DNA from: Rhynchopus euleeides
Lineage: Eukaryota; Euglenozoa; Diplonemea; Diplonemida; Diplonemidae
Assembly (NCBI GenBank): GCA_963210315.1
Contig: OY723259.1
Span: forward strand, 310,001 to 374,000
Length of the DNA stretch: 64,000 bases
Reading direction: 5' to 3'
A model generated the notes under the pieces. It was given only the letters and a program-made list of their open reading frames with translations, did not search any database and was not told the origin of the DNA. The position numbers and the translations under genes were made by a program. Shown piece by piece: positions 1 through 10,501 of this stretch. Numbering within the stretch: the stretch's first letter is position 1; every line of letters starts with the position of its first letter.

Positions 1-210
1 AAAAAGTGAGCAACAGCAGCCCCACTTCCCCTCACTAACTTGACGAGCTGTGGCGAGACTGTGACTGGTGGTGCTAGACGTCCACCCCCCCACTCTCCAC
101 ACGGTGACTGAGCTCCCGCTCTGGAGCGGGGGTCTGACTGCCGCGAGCGGGTGTACCCACACCCGCTTTAACCCCCCGCCCACAAAGGTGTAGACTGACG
201 TGCGGGAGAC
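1..210. other. flanking DNA, no gene seen
   Basis: There is no convincing reading frame. The stretch is GC-rich and contains short runs resembling the CTCCCGCT/AGCGGGAG palindromes of the CACGGTGG elements further on. It ends in the 8-base target duplication of the hAT element that follows. Confidence 0.5.
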
Positions 211-884
211 CAGGGGTGGAGCTTGGGGGTTTTTTCGGGTCAGCTGACCTGATTTTCTGCAGGCCCTCACAAAAAATCAGGTCAGGGGTAAAAAGAAAAA
301 ATATATAGATTTTCGGGAAACCGGAAAAGTTGGCTCCTCGCCTTGGGGTCTCAAGGTGACCAGGAGGCGTTTCGTGAGCAAAGTGACCCCAGCGACATGA
401 GCACAGGCCTCAAACAGTCACAATAGAGGACAAATGAAGCTGCCCAACCCGTACCGTGCAACAGACGTTTACTACCGTGGCCTCCGGCGGCTGGGGGCTC
501 CGCCCCCCAGACCCCCCTGTGGCATGTGCCTGTCTTGTACCCAAGCCCTTTACATCAGGGAATGGAGTACAGACCGGATATCCTCAGGAGGACGCAGCCA
601 ACTCACACAGAATCCGTACGCCCGCAAGTCACAGATGTTCACTACCGTGGCCTCCGGCGGCTGGGGGCTCCGCCCCCCAGACCCCCCCTATGGCATGTGT
701 TTGTCTTGTAACCAAGTCCTTGCGCGTCCGGGGCTGCATATCAGTCCGGTACCCTCGCGGGAGGCTGGGCCCGAGCACTGATCTCTGAGACGAACCGGGG
801 GGGAACCCATTCAGTGAGAAAAAATTGGCTGACCCGATCTGACCCGATCCAGCCCGCAACCCCATATTTCAAGCTCCACCCCTG
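211..884 (+). mobile_element. non-autonomous hAT element (MITE), copy 1
   Basis: The element starts CAGGGGTGGAGCTTG and ends with the exact reverse complement. It is flanked by the 8-bp direct repeat CGGGAGAC at 203-210 and 885-892. CAGGG-type ends with 8-bp duplications are diagnostic of the hAT superfamily. Inside, a block of about 50 bp with a strong GC palindrome (CTGGGGGCTCCGCCCCCCAG) occurs twice, near 475-525 and 645-690. There is no transposase, so it depends on an autonomous partner elsewhere. A second copy in inverse orientation lies at 11614-12274. Confidence 0.92.
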
Positions 885-892
885 CGGGAGAC

Positions 893-1290
893 CACCTTGC
901 AGAAAAAAAGCGTAGCAACCGTGCTTCTTTCTTCCTTAATGATGCGTTGACGCTTCCGCCACCCTAGAGCCTGCTGCTTTGATGTGGGTGTGGAGCACAT
1001 GTGAACACGAGATAGCTAGACACACAGAAAAGGAACAGGATCGTCGGAAGCACTCCTACACTTTTACGCATCGTAAATGTGCTCAAAAAAAATCTAGACT
1101 AGCCTTTGGGATGGGCCAAACCGGCAATGCCGACGAATCCCCCTGTGGGGAGGGGGGTCTACAACTGAGAGACGGGATACGCATCCGATACACACATTAC
1201 GTCACACCACACGGGTATTGCGCTCTGCGAGGAAGAGGATGGGGAGGGTAGGGGACATGCATGCCGGGTGGGAGGCTTGGGTAAATAAAC
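893..1290. other. unannotated stretch
   Basis: No gene is supported. Near 942-962 it carries a variant (TGCGTTGACGCTTCCGCC) of the core found at the ends of the YR retroelements. The remainder shows nothing recognisable. Confidence 0.4.
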
Positions 1291-1295
1291 CCTTG

Positions 1296-1401
1296 GGGGC
1301 CTTCGCTACGGGGTGATCGTCAGTGCATTTTGGTGCATTTCCTGTTGAACTAGGTGAAAACTGACGAAGTTTGTCGAAGTTTGTCGACCAGCGAAGACCC
1401 C
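1296..1401. mobile_element. 106-bp TIR mini-element, GGGGYCTTCGCT family, copy 1
   Basis: The ends are GGGGCCTTCGCT and AGCGAAGACCCC. The flanks carry CCTTG on both sides (1291-1295 and 1402-1406), read either as a 5-bp duplication or as a 3-bp duplication inside a longer G/C run. The interior matches the copies at 42727 and 61317 closely (GATCGTCAGTGCATTT block). It is too short to code. Confidence 0.8.
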
Positions 1402-1406
1402 CCTTG

Positions 1407-2608
1407 CCTGTAATAGCAACACGCTGCGGAGGGCAGGGGCGGGCCCCCAGCTGGTGGTAAAATTGGAAGCCCCCCCCCAAGCTTCGGGCGGTGTCGCACA
1501 CCCGAACTTTCGGGGATGCGTCACCACTCTCTCTCTCTTTTTTTAATCCGTGAGGTGGATCACCGGGTGGGGAGAGAGATCCGGTGTGAGGCACTTGAGT
1601 GCGACCAGGTGGGCAGGGAACCTGGGGGCGGGGGGCCTCAAATCCCTCTCTCTCTCGCTTCTCTCTTTTCGAGGATCCCGTTTCCGAGGATCGACCCGCC
1701 ACACCCCCCCCCCCTAGGGGCAGAGACCCCGATAAGAATCCGACCCCCTGACCCCACCCGACCCCCGACCCCCTCTTATAAAAGACCCCCCCCCCCCCAA
1801 ATATCTGGGAAAAACCCTGGGTTTTTCCCGAGGAAACGCGGGTTTCTCCCTCTGTTGCATTGTTTGGACTCCGTGCGGATCGTAGTGGGGTCACTTTGTT
1901 GGTGTAGGTGCCACACAACACCCCTGAAATGCAGAGGTGGTCCTCGTCGAGAATGGGGGTCGGAAACCCGGGGGTCGGAATCGAGGGGTCGGATATGGGG
2001 GTCAGAGGGGGTCGGCCCCCCTCCCGACCCCCCATTGTTCTCGGGGGTCGGAATACGGGGGGTCGGAGGGGTCGGAAGGGGGTCTGAAAATGGGGGTCTG
2101 AAACTTGGGGGTCGGAACTTTTGCACTATTTCTCAGGGGTCGGAAAATGGGGGGTTGCAAACTTGGGGGGTCGGAGTATGAGGGGTCGGCCCCCCTCCCG
2201 ACCCCCTCCGACCCCCCCACACAGGGTTTGCAAAACCCCGTCCTTTTGAATATTTGGAACTACTGGGTCATTTCGTGGATAGAAGTACCAAGCTTCACTC
2301 ATGAAATGTGGGTCTGGTCCAGGGATAGTCGTGGGAGGAGATGCCTGGGAGGCCATGCCACCCTACCCACCCACCCAGCGGCACCCTCCCCGACCCCCTC
2401 CTCGGGTTTTTCAAAAACCCGTTCTTTTGAATGTTTGGAGTTTGTGCGGATCGCAGTGGGGTCATTTTGGCCATGGGGTGCCTATGAACACCCCTTATTG
2501 GTGGTCCCCATTCAGGCAAATTCCTCAAGGCGACCCCCTCGGACCCCCTCCCGACCCCCGACCCCTGACCCCCCCGACCCCCGACCCCCTCTTATCGGGG
2601 TCTATGGC
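1407..2608. repeat. low-complexity GGGTCGG / CCGACCCC-rich DNA
   Basis: Degenerate short repeats of GGGGGTCGGAA and its complement fill 1700-2230 and 2370-2600. This keeps several frames open without any protein-like composition. A roughly 70-bp motif (GTGCGGATCGYAGTGGGGTC) occurs at about 1875 and 2447 and again near 29548, so part of it is an old dispersed repeat. No gene is supported. Confidence 0.6.
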
Positions 2609-2772
2609 TAGGGGGGGGTCACTGGGTCAAACATAGGCCAAATTTTAGGAATCGAGTTTTTGACCCTAAAAGGGTGATTCTGCTGGCAGAAAGTGCCCAA
2701 TATGCACCGGAAACTCATTTCCGCTCACTCCCAGGGGGTGGTATGGCCCCGACGATGCTGTTTTTGTCGATG

Positions 2773-3033
2773 AAAGCGCCCTATCACTTCACAGCTACAA
2801 CCGCTCTGATGAATTTCCTTTGTTTGTTGCGTTGACGCTTCTACACACAAAACCCTGAACTGATCACACCCTGAGCCTGATGAAGGGTGGGGTTAGTGTA
2901 TAGAGCACGTTTGGTTGCAGCTGTGGTGGGGCGCTTTCCGCTCACACGAGTGTGCTTAAAAAGCGCCCTATCACTTCACAGCTACAACCGCTCTGATGAA
3001 TTTCCTTTGTTTGTTGCGTTGACGCTTCTACAC
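2773..3033 (-). repeat. split direct repeats B2-A2-B1 of element A
   Basis: A 74-bp sequence at 2773-2846 recurs at 2960-3033. The 113-bp piece between them recurs at the far end of the element (14902-15015). The repeats share the core GCGTTGACGCTTCTACAC, in which GCGT and ACGC form short inverted arms, as expected of a tyrosine recombinase crossover site. A complete solo unit lies at 41893-42083. Confidence 0.85.
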
Positions 3034-3070
3034 CAGGACCCTCATCCGGAGGGACGTGTCCGTCTCGTTC

Positions 3071-5929
3071 TCAACGAGGCGGGCGCGCTGGTAAAAGTGT
3101 GGGTGGCATCGACACTGGTGGCAACTCCACGGGGTGTGTGGCCTGCGTCCCTCGCGTGTACGCGTCTGCGCGTTGGTCGTGGGTCGCAACCCAGTGTGGA
3201 ATCAGTCGTATCTGCTGGCGGCGCGCTGTTGTGTATATCTCCTGCAGCAGAAGGTTGCCTCGGTAGTTGGCGCAGTGGCCCTTCCGGAGCGCGAACACCA
3301 GGCCGAGGTTGTCTATGTGGCAGGTCACGCTTGCCTCCCTCACACGCTGCATCATGCGCACCCCCTGCCACACTGCATACGCTTCCTTCAGGAAGATGTT
3401 CGTGTCCGCGTCGCTCCCTTCGAACGCACCTTGGGACACTGACTCCCCTCCCGGTAACACGAGCACCGCCGCCCACGCCGTGGATGACGCGTCTGTCCAG
3501 AGCTCAATGGTCGGTGGCGGGTTCTGCGGCGTATACCACTCGTTGTCCTCGATGAGGCGTGCCCGCGCCACTGTCTCCGCCTGCACTGACGGAGGTACTG
3601 CGACCCTGGAGTCCCATCGGGCGTTGTTCGAGTGAGTCTGCTTCGCGATGCGCCGCACGAAGGACAACACGGCTGGCATGTAACACATCGGCGTCCGCAT
3701 CACATACGACTGCCAGACGAAAGACCCGAATACTCTGAACGCCCTGCGTGGTGTCGTGTGGCCGTTGACGACTTCCTTGTACTCTTCCCGTCCGAGGACT
3801 TTTTGCACCCAGGCTGTGTCCATGTGGAAACGGTGTCGCGTCAGGTCGAAGTGGATCCCGAACACTGTGAAGTCCTGCAGCGGCACGCCGTGTTGTGTGT
3901 CGTCGAAGTTCAGGGCGGCCCCCACCTTCTCGCAGCGGCTGATGAAGTCGGCGTACCTCGCCTGTGCCTCTGGTAGGGAGTCTCCGACAGCGATGAAGTT
4001 GTCAATCCAGACTATTCCGTGTTCTGGCGGGAGCAGCACGCGTGCGCTGCGGTTCGCGATTGCTGGGGAATGTGACCACCCCATGCACATGACAGTCAGG
4101 AAGGTCTTCACGAATGTCTTTCTCTCCCCGCCTAGGCGCACTTCGAAGTAGCGTTGGATCTCCTTGTGTACGGGGAACTGGTAGAACCAGCTGCGTGCAT
4201 CTGCCATCACCACCCAGCTCGCCGCGGCCACTCGCTGTGTCACCTCCGTGATGTCCTGCAAACGCATGTCCGGTGGGCGTGTCATCAGTGCGTTTAGCCG
4301 CCTTGCGTCGACGATGAAACGTTGGCCCCCAGACTTCTTGGACACGGTGAACGCTGGCAGCGTGAGGTACGGGTGTGCATCCGCCTCCGTCAGGACGCCA
4401 TACTCAACCAAGGTGTCCAGGTGGTGCAACATGTGGCGTGATACCTTCCTCCCCGTTTTTCGCAGTTCTTGGCGGGCCTCGGGAAGCAGTGCGTCAGCGA
4501 AAGCGGCTGGCTTGGCGATGAGGTCCAAGACCCCCGTCAGTTCACCCTCGCTGTCCAACCGTCGCAGTTCCTTGAGATTGAGGCGTGAGGTGCAGATCTC
4601 CGCGATGTATTCCTCTTCCTCCGGCAGCTCCGTCTTCGCGTTGGCTGGCCGTATCACCTTCCCCCCCGTGCACACACCCAAGTCCTCCCCGTAGAGGTCC
4701 TCGACACCCGGACCGTACGACTCTGCGCTATCCACCTCGCTCCACGCTTCCTCATCACTGGGTGGTGGGTCGGACGTGGCTTCGTCGGATGTGGCATCTT
4801 CGTAGTAGCGGCGCGCTGCGAACAGCCTCGTGGTCCCCGGGAAGTGGGTTGCTGTCAGGGGTTTTGGCTGTGTGCGCGTCGTCCCCCCTTGCTGTCGTTG
4901 TTTCTTCACCACTCGATCTTCGCCGACACCTGTGCTGTCTCGCGCGCGTGTGCGTTTTCCGCCGCTGATACGTAACGCATCACACCGTCGACCGTCGCGT
5001 GTCTCGAGAGGAGGCGCACCTCCTCCAGTGGAACGTTCTTCCGCGCAAGCTGTGTGAGTGCCCCCCTCCGCAGAGAGTGTGCCGTGAGCCCCCTCCGTGC
5101 CCGCTTGACGGCTTTTACCACGGTCCGGTAGGTGACGTCCGCCGGGAACAGTCTCGTCTCTCCTGCACTGCGCGCCCTGCGGAGGCGGTGTCGGAGGATA
5201 CGGTGTAGGTCCTTCGGCAGGGAGATTCCTGTGATGTGACCCATGTGGAAAGGGTCCGCCTTCGACTGGGTCCAGCGCACGTATATCGGCTCGCTGCGCT
5301 TTTCCGCTGTGACGTCCTTCACATCCAAACGCAGTGCGTCCGAAGCCCTTGCCGCACCCCCCCACATGATGCCGAGCAGCAGTTTCACGATGGGACGTGG
5401 CTCCTTCGCTAGCGCCTCCCGGATGTTGTGGGCTGTTGCTGGTTCTGCTTGCTTCTGTGGTCGTAGTGCTCCTCCCCGTTTCAGCGCCCGCCTGTAGTCC
5501 GCCACAATTTGTCTTCCGTCGAGGGGGAACGCTGCGAAGCGTCTGAGTGCTGCTGCAAGGTTGTTGAGGTACTGGAGGGCGGACTGCACTGATAGCCCGT
5601 CCTTCCGTTGCTTCGTGACCCACAGCACCGCCCCTTCGTCGTGTGGCAGTGTCCGCCTCTCCGCTTTCATCCACCCTTCCCGGAACTGCGAGTATCTGTC
5701 GTATGTGCGGCGGAGGGCCCCCCAGTATGTGGGTGCGAGGGCTTGGGACAGGGTGTGCTGTAGTTCCTGGCGAATGGTGGTTGCTTCCTCCGGGGTCACG
5801 CTCGTCTCGGTCTTGCGGGGGCGTCCTCTTGTTGACGGGGGGGCAGATGGTACTGCCTTCACATACACCACCGCGGCGGGGGGGAGGGTCGTGGCCCGCG
5901 GGCGTCCCCTGCTGGTGTCGGGAAGTCAC
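3071..5929 (-). CDS. RT/RNase H region of YR retrotransposon A
   Basis: Minus-strand frame of 952 codons. The last two thirds read as reverse transcriptase (finger and palm segments around FIVDARRLN, VVMADARSWFYQF, WIDNF) followed by an RNase H-like domain (ELWTDASSTAWAAVLV, CHIDNLGL). The first third overlaps the recombinase gene in another frame and has no protein-like features of its own, so the true protein probably begins nearer 4900. Some elements of this group are known to express such overlaps by frameshift or re-initiation. Element B has the same layout. Confidence 0.8.
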   Translation of the reverse strand: MTSRHQQGTPAGHDPPPRRGGVCEGSTICPPVNKRTPPQDRDERDPGGSNHHSPGTTAHPVPSPRTHILGGPPPHIRQILAVPGRVDESGEADTATRRRGGAVGHEATEGRAISAVRPPVPQQPCSSTQTLRSVPPRRKTNCGGLQAGAETGRSTTTTEASRTSNSPQHPGGASEGATSHRETAARHHVGGCGKGFGRTAFGCEGRHSGKAQRADIRALDPVEGGPFPHGSHHRNLPAEGPTPYPPTPPPQGAQCRRDETVPGGRHLPDRGKSRQAGTEGAHGTLSAEGGTHTACAEERSTGGGAPPLETRDGRRCDALRISGGKRTRARDSTGVGEDRVVKKQRQQGGTTRTQPKPLTATHFPGTTRLFAARRYYEDATSDEATSDPPPSDEEAWSEVDSAESYGPGVEDLYGEDLGVCTGGKVIRPANAKTELPEEEEYIAEICTSRLNLKELRRLDSEGELTGVLDLIAKPAAFADALLPEARQELRKTGRKVSRHMLHHLDTLVEYGVLTEADAHPYLTLPAFTVSKKSGGQRFIVDARRLNALMTRPPDMRLQDITEVTQRVAAASWVVMADARSWFYQFPVHKEIQRYFEVRLGGERKTFVKTFLTVMCMGWSHSPAIANRSARVLLPPEHGIVWIDNFIAVGDSLPEAQARYADFISRCEKVGAALNFDDTQHGVPLQDFTVFGIHFDLTRHRFHMDTAWVQKVLGREEYKEVVNGHTTPRRAFRVFGSFVWQSYVMRTPMCYMPAVLSFVRRIAKQTHSNNARWDSRVAVPPSVQAETVARARLIEDNEWYTPQNPPPTIELWTDASSTAWAAVLVLPGGESVSQGAFEGSDADTNIFLKEAYAVWQGVRMMQRVREASVTCHIDNLGLVFALRKGHCANYRGNLLLQEIYTTARRQQIRLIPHWVATHDQRADAYTRGTQATHPVELPPVSMPPTLLPARPPR
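4906..5871 (-). CDS. tyrosine recombinase of YR retrotransposon A
   Basis: About 320 residues with the tyrosine recombinase fold: an N-terminal core-binding region, an arginine motif (GGAARASDALRL), then HSLRRG, a second histidine (LSRHAT) and the terminal tyrosine (MRYV). These are the residues of the R-H-R-H-Y active site. It lies between gag and RT and overlaps the RT frame. In this group the enzyme integrates a circular cDNA without target duplication, which fits the split repeats and the lack of duplications here. Confidence 0.88.
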   Translation of the reverse strand: MVYVKAVPSAPPSTRGRPRKTETSVTPEEATTIRQELQHTLSQALAPTYWGALRRTYDRYSQFREGWMKAERRTLPHDEGAVLWVTKQRKDGLSVQSALQYLNNLAAALRRFAAFPLDGRQIVADYRRALKRGGALRPQKQAEPATAHNIREALAKEPRPIVKLLLGIMWGGAARASDALRLDVKDVTAEKRSEPIYVRWTQSKADPFHMGHITGISLPKDLHRILRHRLRRARSAGETRLFPADVTYRTVVKAVKRARRGLTAHSLRRGALTQLARKNVPLEEVRLLSRHATVDGVMRYVSAAENAHARETAQVSAKIEW

Positions 5930-6996
5930 TGTCGCTTGCCTTTCCCCCCCCGTCCTTTGTGGTGGCCCTTTCCCGAGTAGGGCGCGGGGCGGTCCTGCGT
6001 GTTACGCTCCTGCAGGAACCGCTCTTGAAACGCGGCCCGCCTCTCCTGCGTGTCGTCCTGCGTGGCCCGCCCCTCCCGGAGTAGGCGCCCGTGTGCCACC
6101 GCATCGTACTTCGCTGGGTCCATAATCTTCGCCTTTGCCAGGTAGAGGCGGGCGCCCGCTCGCCCCTTCAGGAGAAAGTGTGAGTTCATAGCGACGATTG
6201 TCTTGTGAAGGGCCTCGGTAAAACGGTCCGGATCGTCGTCGTCGCGGATCAGCCCCATTGTCTGAAACAGAGAGTCGAAGGCCTGGATGAGCTGGTGTTG
6301 CCAGTCCGGTGAACTCGGGGCATCGCTGAGCTCCGCCTGTCGGAAAACCCGGGATACCTCAGCTTTCACCAACCTGCGTCCGGGGGCAGTGGCGATCGAC
6401 GATCCCCAGGTCGACACGATGTGGGCGGAGAAGTCAGCGGGCAGCTCGGCCTCCGTCCGCTGCAGCGCCTTCTGCAGAGTGGCCATCTGCTTCGCCTGCG
6501 TCTCCACGGTCTTCTTCAGCTCCTTCTGCTCCTTCTCCAGCCGGCCTGTCAACTTCAGCAGGTACTCCAGCGAGTTCGCCACGCGGAGATCGGTGTTCGA
6601 GTCGGCGGGGTGGTGTGCGTCCCTGTGCTGGAGGCCCGTGCCACTCTGGCTGTCCGCCTCGCTGTACTCCCCGTCCTCGCCTAGCTCGCCCGCCCCTGCT
6701 GCCAGGTCCGCCGCGGTCTCCTCGTCGACCGCCTGCCGGACCCATGCGCACTCGGGGCACACCCAGCCCCTGTCCCCTGCGCCCTCGAGCCATTCGGGGA
6801 CGATGTGCGCCGGGATGTGCTCTCTCATGCACGTCCTGACCGTGGTCCCACCGCAGTCGTGGCAGCTGAATGCGGTCCTGGCTGTGTGCGTTGTATTGCA
6901 GGTTTCGAATATGCACTCGGGGCGACGCTCTGCTGGCTCGTTGTCGGGGTGGGCGGGGTCGGGAACCTTCAGGGTGTCCCAATCCAGAGTGGCCAT
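5926..6996 (-). CDS. gag-like protein of YR retrotransposon A
   Basis: 356 residues starting at a clear ATG. Residues 28-110 carry a cysteine/histidine-rich module (CIFETC, CHDC, CMREH, CPEC) shared with the gag of element B, probably zinc-binding. A coiled-coil stretch follows near 145-180, then an alpha-rich region, and a basic Gly/Lys tail ends the protein. No standard capsid motif can be named by eye. Position and the shared module in A and B support a gag-like, nucleic-acid-binding role. Confidence 0.7.
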   Translation of the reverse strand: MATLDWDTLKVPDPAHPDNEPAERRPECIFETCNTTHTARTAFSCHDCGGTTVRTCMREHIPAHIVPEWLEGAGDRGWVCPECAWVRQAVDEETAADLAAGAGELGEDGEYSEADSQSGTGLQHRDAHHPADSNTDLRVANSLEYLLKLTGRLEKEQKELKKTVETQAKQMATLQKALQRTEAELPADFSAHIVSTWGSSIATAPGRRLVKAEVSRVFRQAELSDAPSSPDWQHQLIQAFDSLFQTMGLIRDDDDPDRFTEALHKTIVAMNSHFLLKGRAGARLYLAKAKIMDPAKYDAVAHGRLLREGRATQDDTQERRAAFQERFLQERNTQDRPAPYSGKGHHKGRGGKGKRQ

Positions 6997-7005
6997 CTTC
7001 TCTGT

Positions 7006-7660
7006 TACGCAGCTCGGCGTAGTTACTGTCCCTCTCTGTAAGATACACGCAGCACGGCGTAGTTACTGTCCCTCTCTGTAAGATACACGCAGCTCGGCGT
7101 AGTTACTGTCCCTCTCTGTAAGCTACACGCAGCTCGGCGTAGTTACTGTCCCTCTCTGACCTCAAGATACACGCAGCTCGGCGTAATTACTATCCCTCTC
7201 TGTAAGATACACGCAGCTCGGCGTAGTTACTGTCCCTCTCTGTAAAATACACGCAGCTCGGCGTAGTTACTGTCCCTCTCTGACCTCAAGATACACGCAG
7301 CTCGGCGTAATTACTATCCCTCTCTGTAAGATACACGCAGCTCGGCGTAGTTACTGTCCCTCTCTGACCTCAAGATACACGCAGCTCGGCGTAATTACTA
7401 TCCCTCTCTGTAAGATACACGCAGCTCGGCGTAGTTACTGTCCCTCTCTGTAAAATACACGCAGCTCGGCGTAGTTACTGTCCCTCTCTGACCTCAAGAT
7501 ACACGCAGCTCGGCGTAATTACTGTCCCTCTCTGTACGATACACGCAGCTCGGCGTAGTTACTGTCCCTCTCTGACCTCAAAATACACGCAGCTCGGCGT
7601 ACTCCCTCAGCCCGTAGTTACTGTCCCTCTCTCTTCAGAACGACCACGCAGCTCGGCGTA
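7006..7660. repeat. tandem array upstream of gag in element A
   Basis: About 15 copies of a 40- to 44-bp unit containing ACGCAGCTCGGCGTAGTTAC and CTGTCCCTCTCTG. Two length variants alternate (TGTAAGATAC or TGACCTCAAGATAC). It lies between the 5' terminal repeat and the gag start, where a promoter or leader would be. Element B has an unrelated array in the same place. Confidence 0.85.
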
Positions 7661-8015
7661 CTCTGTCCGCTTCTGTCACTCTTGCCCCCCTCTTGATTCT
7701 CTCGCCTGCTTACTGGGGGGGGGGGGGGCAATTAATCGTGCATAGTCGAATAATCGTGCATAGTCAAATAATAGTGCCTTTTTGAAACGGGTATTTATAA
7801 AGTTTTTTCCGCTGAATAATCGTGCACACCACGATTATTCACTTTTTTGGTTTAGGCTATTTCTGGTGCAAAAGTACATCTCATTCATGCTCATCAATGC
7901 TTGCTTCTCGTTGTAGCAGGCAACATGCGACACCCAATCTCACCATCAAACCATAGGAGGGGCCACACAAGCCGGAGGGAGGGGGGGTACTCCGGCGCAT
8001 GTGGGCGGGGGTGGG

Positions 8016-10235
8016 ATGATTCCCGATGTGCTGGGTGCTGCCGGGCTGGTGCTCCTCTGGGGGATACTGTGCGACTACTACCAGGAGGATCATGAAGACC
8101 TGCCGCAGCAGATGCCGCAACCCCGCAGGGGGCGCCGGGTTCGCCGCCGTGTTTTCTGCTGGGGAGGGAGGGTCCTTCGTGGAGGGGGGAAGTTCACGTT
8201 CCCAGCTCCGGTTTCGCGCCTCGTGCCAGGTTACTGGCTGTCCAGCTCGGATGTGCATGCCCTTTTGCATCGATACCTGATGCCGCCTGGGGAGGCACTC
8301 GTCACTCGCATCCCGAATCCTGCATTCAATGCAGCAATCAACCCCCTTGGTTGTCGGTACTCCGAGTACGAGCGCTTCCCCCAGCTCACAAGGGGTATGA
8401 AATCCGCCCCTGGCAGCCCCAATGCTGTCCCAAACTGGGTCCCGACGTCGACATGGCAGGGTTCGATTGTGAACACACATGCCGACGACGGCCTCCACTG
8501 GGTTTTCTGCATTTTTCGGGAGCAGGAGTGCTTTGTTGTGGATGATTTGGAGATCGTTGAGGGCTCCCCACTCCTGGCTCAACTGAGGGAAAAATTTCAG
8601 GTTGTTCGCATTTTTCAGTCGGGGTTTCAGAAGGACGGCTGGTCGTGTGGTCTTCAGAGCACACGGCATGCCTGTCACTTCTTCCCAAGCCGTGTGCATG
8701 AGCTGGAGACCCTGGATGCATTGGAGCAGGAAGTCCTTCAGTGCCGTGCTGCTTCGCGTGCTACACTCACGAAGATGCTCAACGACCTGAAAAAGGAGCG
8801 CATCCGCCAGGCCAGGCCTCCTGATGAGCCTCCTGGGTCTGCAGACGTCTCCTGCGAGAGAGAGGGAGAGGATGTCACTGTTGATGATGATGACAACAGG
8901 GACAACGACTTACTGGTTGACCACAAAGAGGGGTTGACTGACTGTGAAAAAGGGGACGCTTTGGAGGAACAGGGACATGGGGACCCAGGTGCCGCTGGAG
9001 CTGACAATCCTGCAACAGTTGTGTCGGTTGAAAGCCTCCAGGCATTTCTCACCAAGGAACGTGAGAAGAACTGCAAAGCCCCTTTGACTGTCAAAGGGGT
9101 CAAGAAGTATGCGGTGTACTCTATCGCATACAAACATGCTGTTGCAACGCTCCTGCGCCAACCTGGCGTGCCCATCCTTGACACCATGCGGAAATCACTG
9201 CTGGGGAAGCCCTCGGTGAGCGCATTGGGCACGACTGCTGATCGCTGGCGCGAGGCTTACCCTGAGAACCTGAAGTCTATTCCGGATATTCTCCCTCGCA
9301 AGGCTGCCCCAAAGCGGGAACCTGGTGCTGGGCGCCCTTCGTTCCACCCAGAGATTGAACAGTATGTGCTCGCGAAGGTGACAGAGCGGAGGGAAAACAA
9401 ATTGCCCACAAACAGGCGCAAGGTGCATGACATCGCTCTTTCCTATTCTCCACAGCCCGAGGGCTTCAAGGGAAGCACGGAATGGGTTGATGCCTGGGCA
9501 AAGAGGCACGGTTTTGATTTTGTGGCCCCACGCACCATCAAGGTGCCGATTGAGAAAGCAAAGACCCAGGTGCACAGCTTTTGGAACACGCTGCGGTGGT
9601 TGTCCCTCGGGGAATCCCGCACCCTCCTCGCTCATCCCCATGGGACTTTCGATCTGGTTATCAATGCCGACGAAACCCCAATGTACAAGTCCTCTGCAAA
9701 GCGCGAAAAGGTTCTCTCCTCCACCACAGACACGCAGCTTGTGACTGATGTTGATGCAGGGAGGAACCGCTTTGCAACACTCTTGGGGACTGTGACTTTC
9801 AATGCACGGTCCAGAACAATTGTTCCCACGAAGCAATTGATTGTTTTCCGGGGCACAGGGGCCAGGATTTCGAAGGAGGAGCTTGCTGTGCATACCAAAG
9901 CAGGGGTCAACGTCGCTTATCAGCAGACGGGGTGGGTAAAAAATGAGGAGTGGAAAGTGTGGATCGACAAAATTTTGGTCCCACTTTGCAAAAATAAGCG
10001 AGTGCTGATAATTTTTGATGCTGCAACGACACACACGAAGCAAGCGAACCTGCAATATCTGCAGAGAAAAACAGGGGCAAAATACGCAGTCATCCCTGGG
10101 GGCTTGACTTCGTCGTTGCAGTATCTTGATGTGTTTGGGTTTGCGGGGTTTAAAACCTCATTTCATCGCCACCTCGATGAAATGAACACGGTGGACTCCA
10201 GCGGCCCTAGCGGGAGTCTGGGAGCGGGAGTCTGA
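8016..10235 (+). CDS. Ulp1-like protease / pogo-type transposase, 5' part
   Basis: Starts at the ATG at 8016. Residues about 60-230 resemble a C48 (Ulp1/SENP) peptidase: histidine in LHWVFCIF, aspartate in CFVVDDLE, glutamine and cysteine in FQKDGWSCGLQST, in the family order H-D-Q-C. An acidic linker follows (about 285-335), then a helix-turn-helix-like region (about 350-540). The DDE_1 core is at about 545-728: VINADETPMY, IIFDAATTHTK and IPGGLTSSLQYLDV match the D-D-D positions of pogo/Tigger transposases. At 10187 the frame runs into the inserted CACGGTGG element. The remaining 3' part resumes at 13418. C48 proteases are known from Mutator- and CACTA-type elements; a fusion to a pogo-type enzyme is unfamiliar to me. 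Confidence 0.82.
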   Translation: MIPDVLGAAGLVLLWGILCDYYQEDHEDLPQQMPQPRRGRRVRRRVFCWGGRVLRGGGKFTFPAPVSRLVPGYWLSSSDVHALLHRYLMPPGEALVTRIPNPAFNAAINPLGCRYSEYERFPQLTRGMKSAPGSPNAVPNWVPTSTWQGSIVNTHADDGLHWVFCIFREQECFVVDDLEIVEGSPLLAQLREKFQVVRIFQSGFQKDGWSCGLQSTRHACHFFPSRVHELETLDALEQEVLQCRAASRATLTKMLNDLKKERIRQARPPDEPPGSADVSCEREGEDVTVDDDDNRDNDLLVDHKEGLTDCEKGDALEEQGHGDPGAAGADNPATVVSVESLQAFLTKEREKNCKAPLTVKGVKKYAVYSIAYKHAVATLLRQPGVPILDTMRKSLLGKPSVSALGTTADRWREAYPENLKSIPDILPRKAAPKREPGAGRPSFHPEIEQYVLAKVTERRENKLPTNRRKVHDIALSYSPQPEGFKGSTEWVDAWAKRHGFDFVAPRTIKVPIEKAKTQVHSFWNTLRWLSLGESRTLLAHPHGTFDLVINADETPMYKSSAKREKVLSSTTDTQLVTDVDAGRNRFATLLGTVTFNARSRTIVPTKQLIVFRGTGARISKEELAVHTKAGVNVAYQQTGWVKNEEWKVWIDKILVPLCKNKRVLIIFDAATTHTKQANLQYLQRKTGAKYAVIPGGLTSSLQYLDVFGFAGFKTSFHRHLDEMNTVDSSGPSGSLGAGV

Positions 10236-10501
10236 GCGGGTGTCAAAGACTCCCGCTAGCGGGAGTCTATACTCCCGCTAGGGGGAGTCTGACTCCCCCT
10301 AGCGGGAGTCTTTTCACCTATTTTCATCCATTTTTCCCATGATATAGTTACAGTCTACTGGCGTGGGGGGTAAAATCATGGTGGAAGAGGGATGGGGAGG
10401 GGCTTGTTTTGCTTCTGTCAGTTTCCCCGGACTCTGGACTACCTACCTATCCTCCTGGTAGCGGCTACACCTGCGGAGGTGAGCGGTTAGAATTTGAGGT
10501 G

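Noticed and set aside
1202-2220. Overlapping long open frames on both strands rich in Pro, Arg and Gly
   Set aside because: They follow from GGGTCGG/CCGACCCC low-complexity DNA; composition is repetitive in every frame and no domain or homology is visible.
7006-7660. CRISPR-like array
   Set aside because: Units are directly contiguous without unique spacers, and the context is a eukaryotic retroelement leader.
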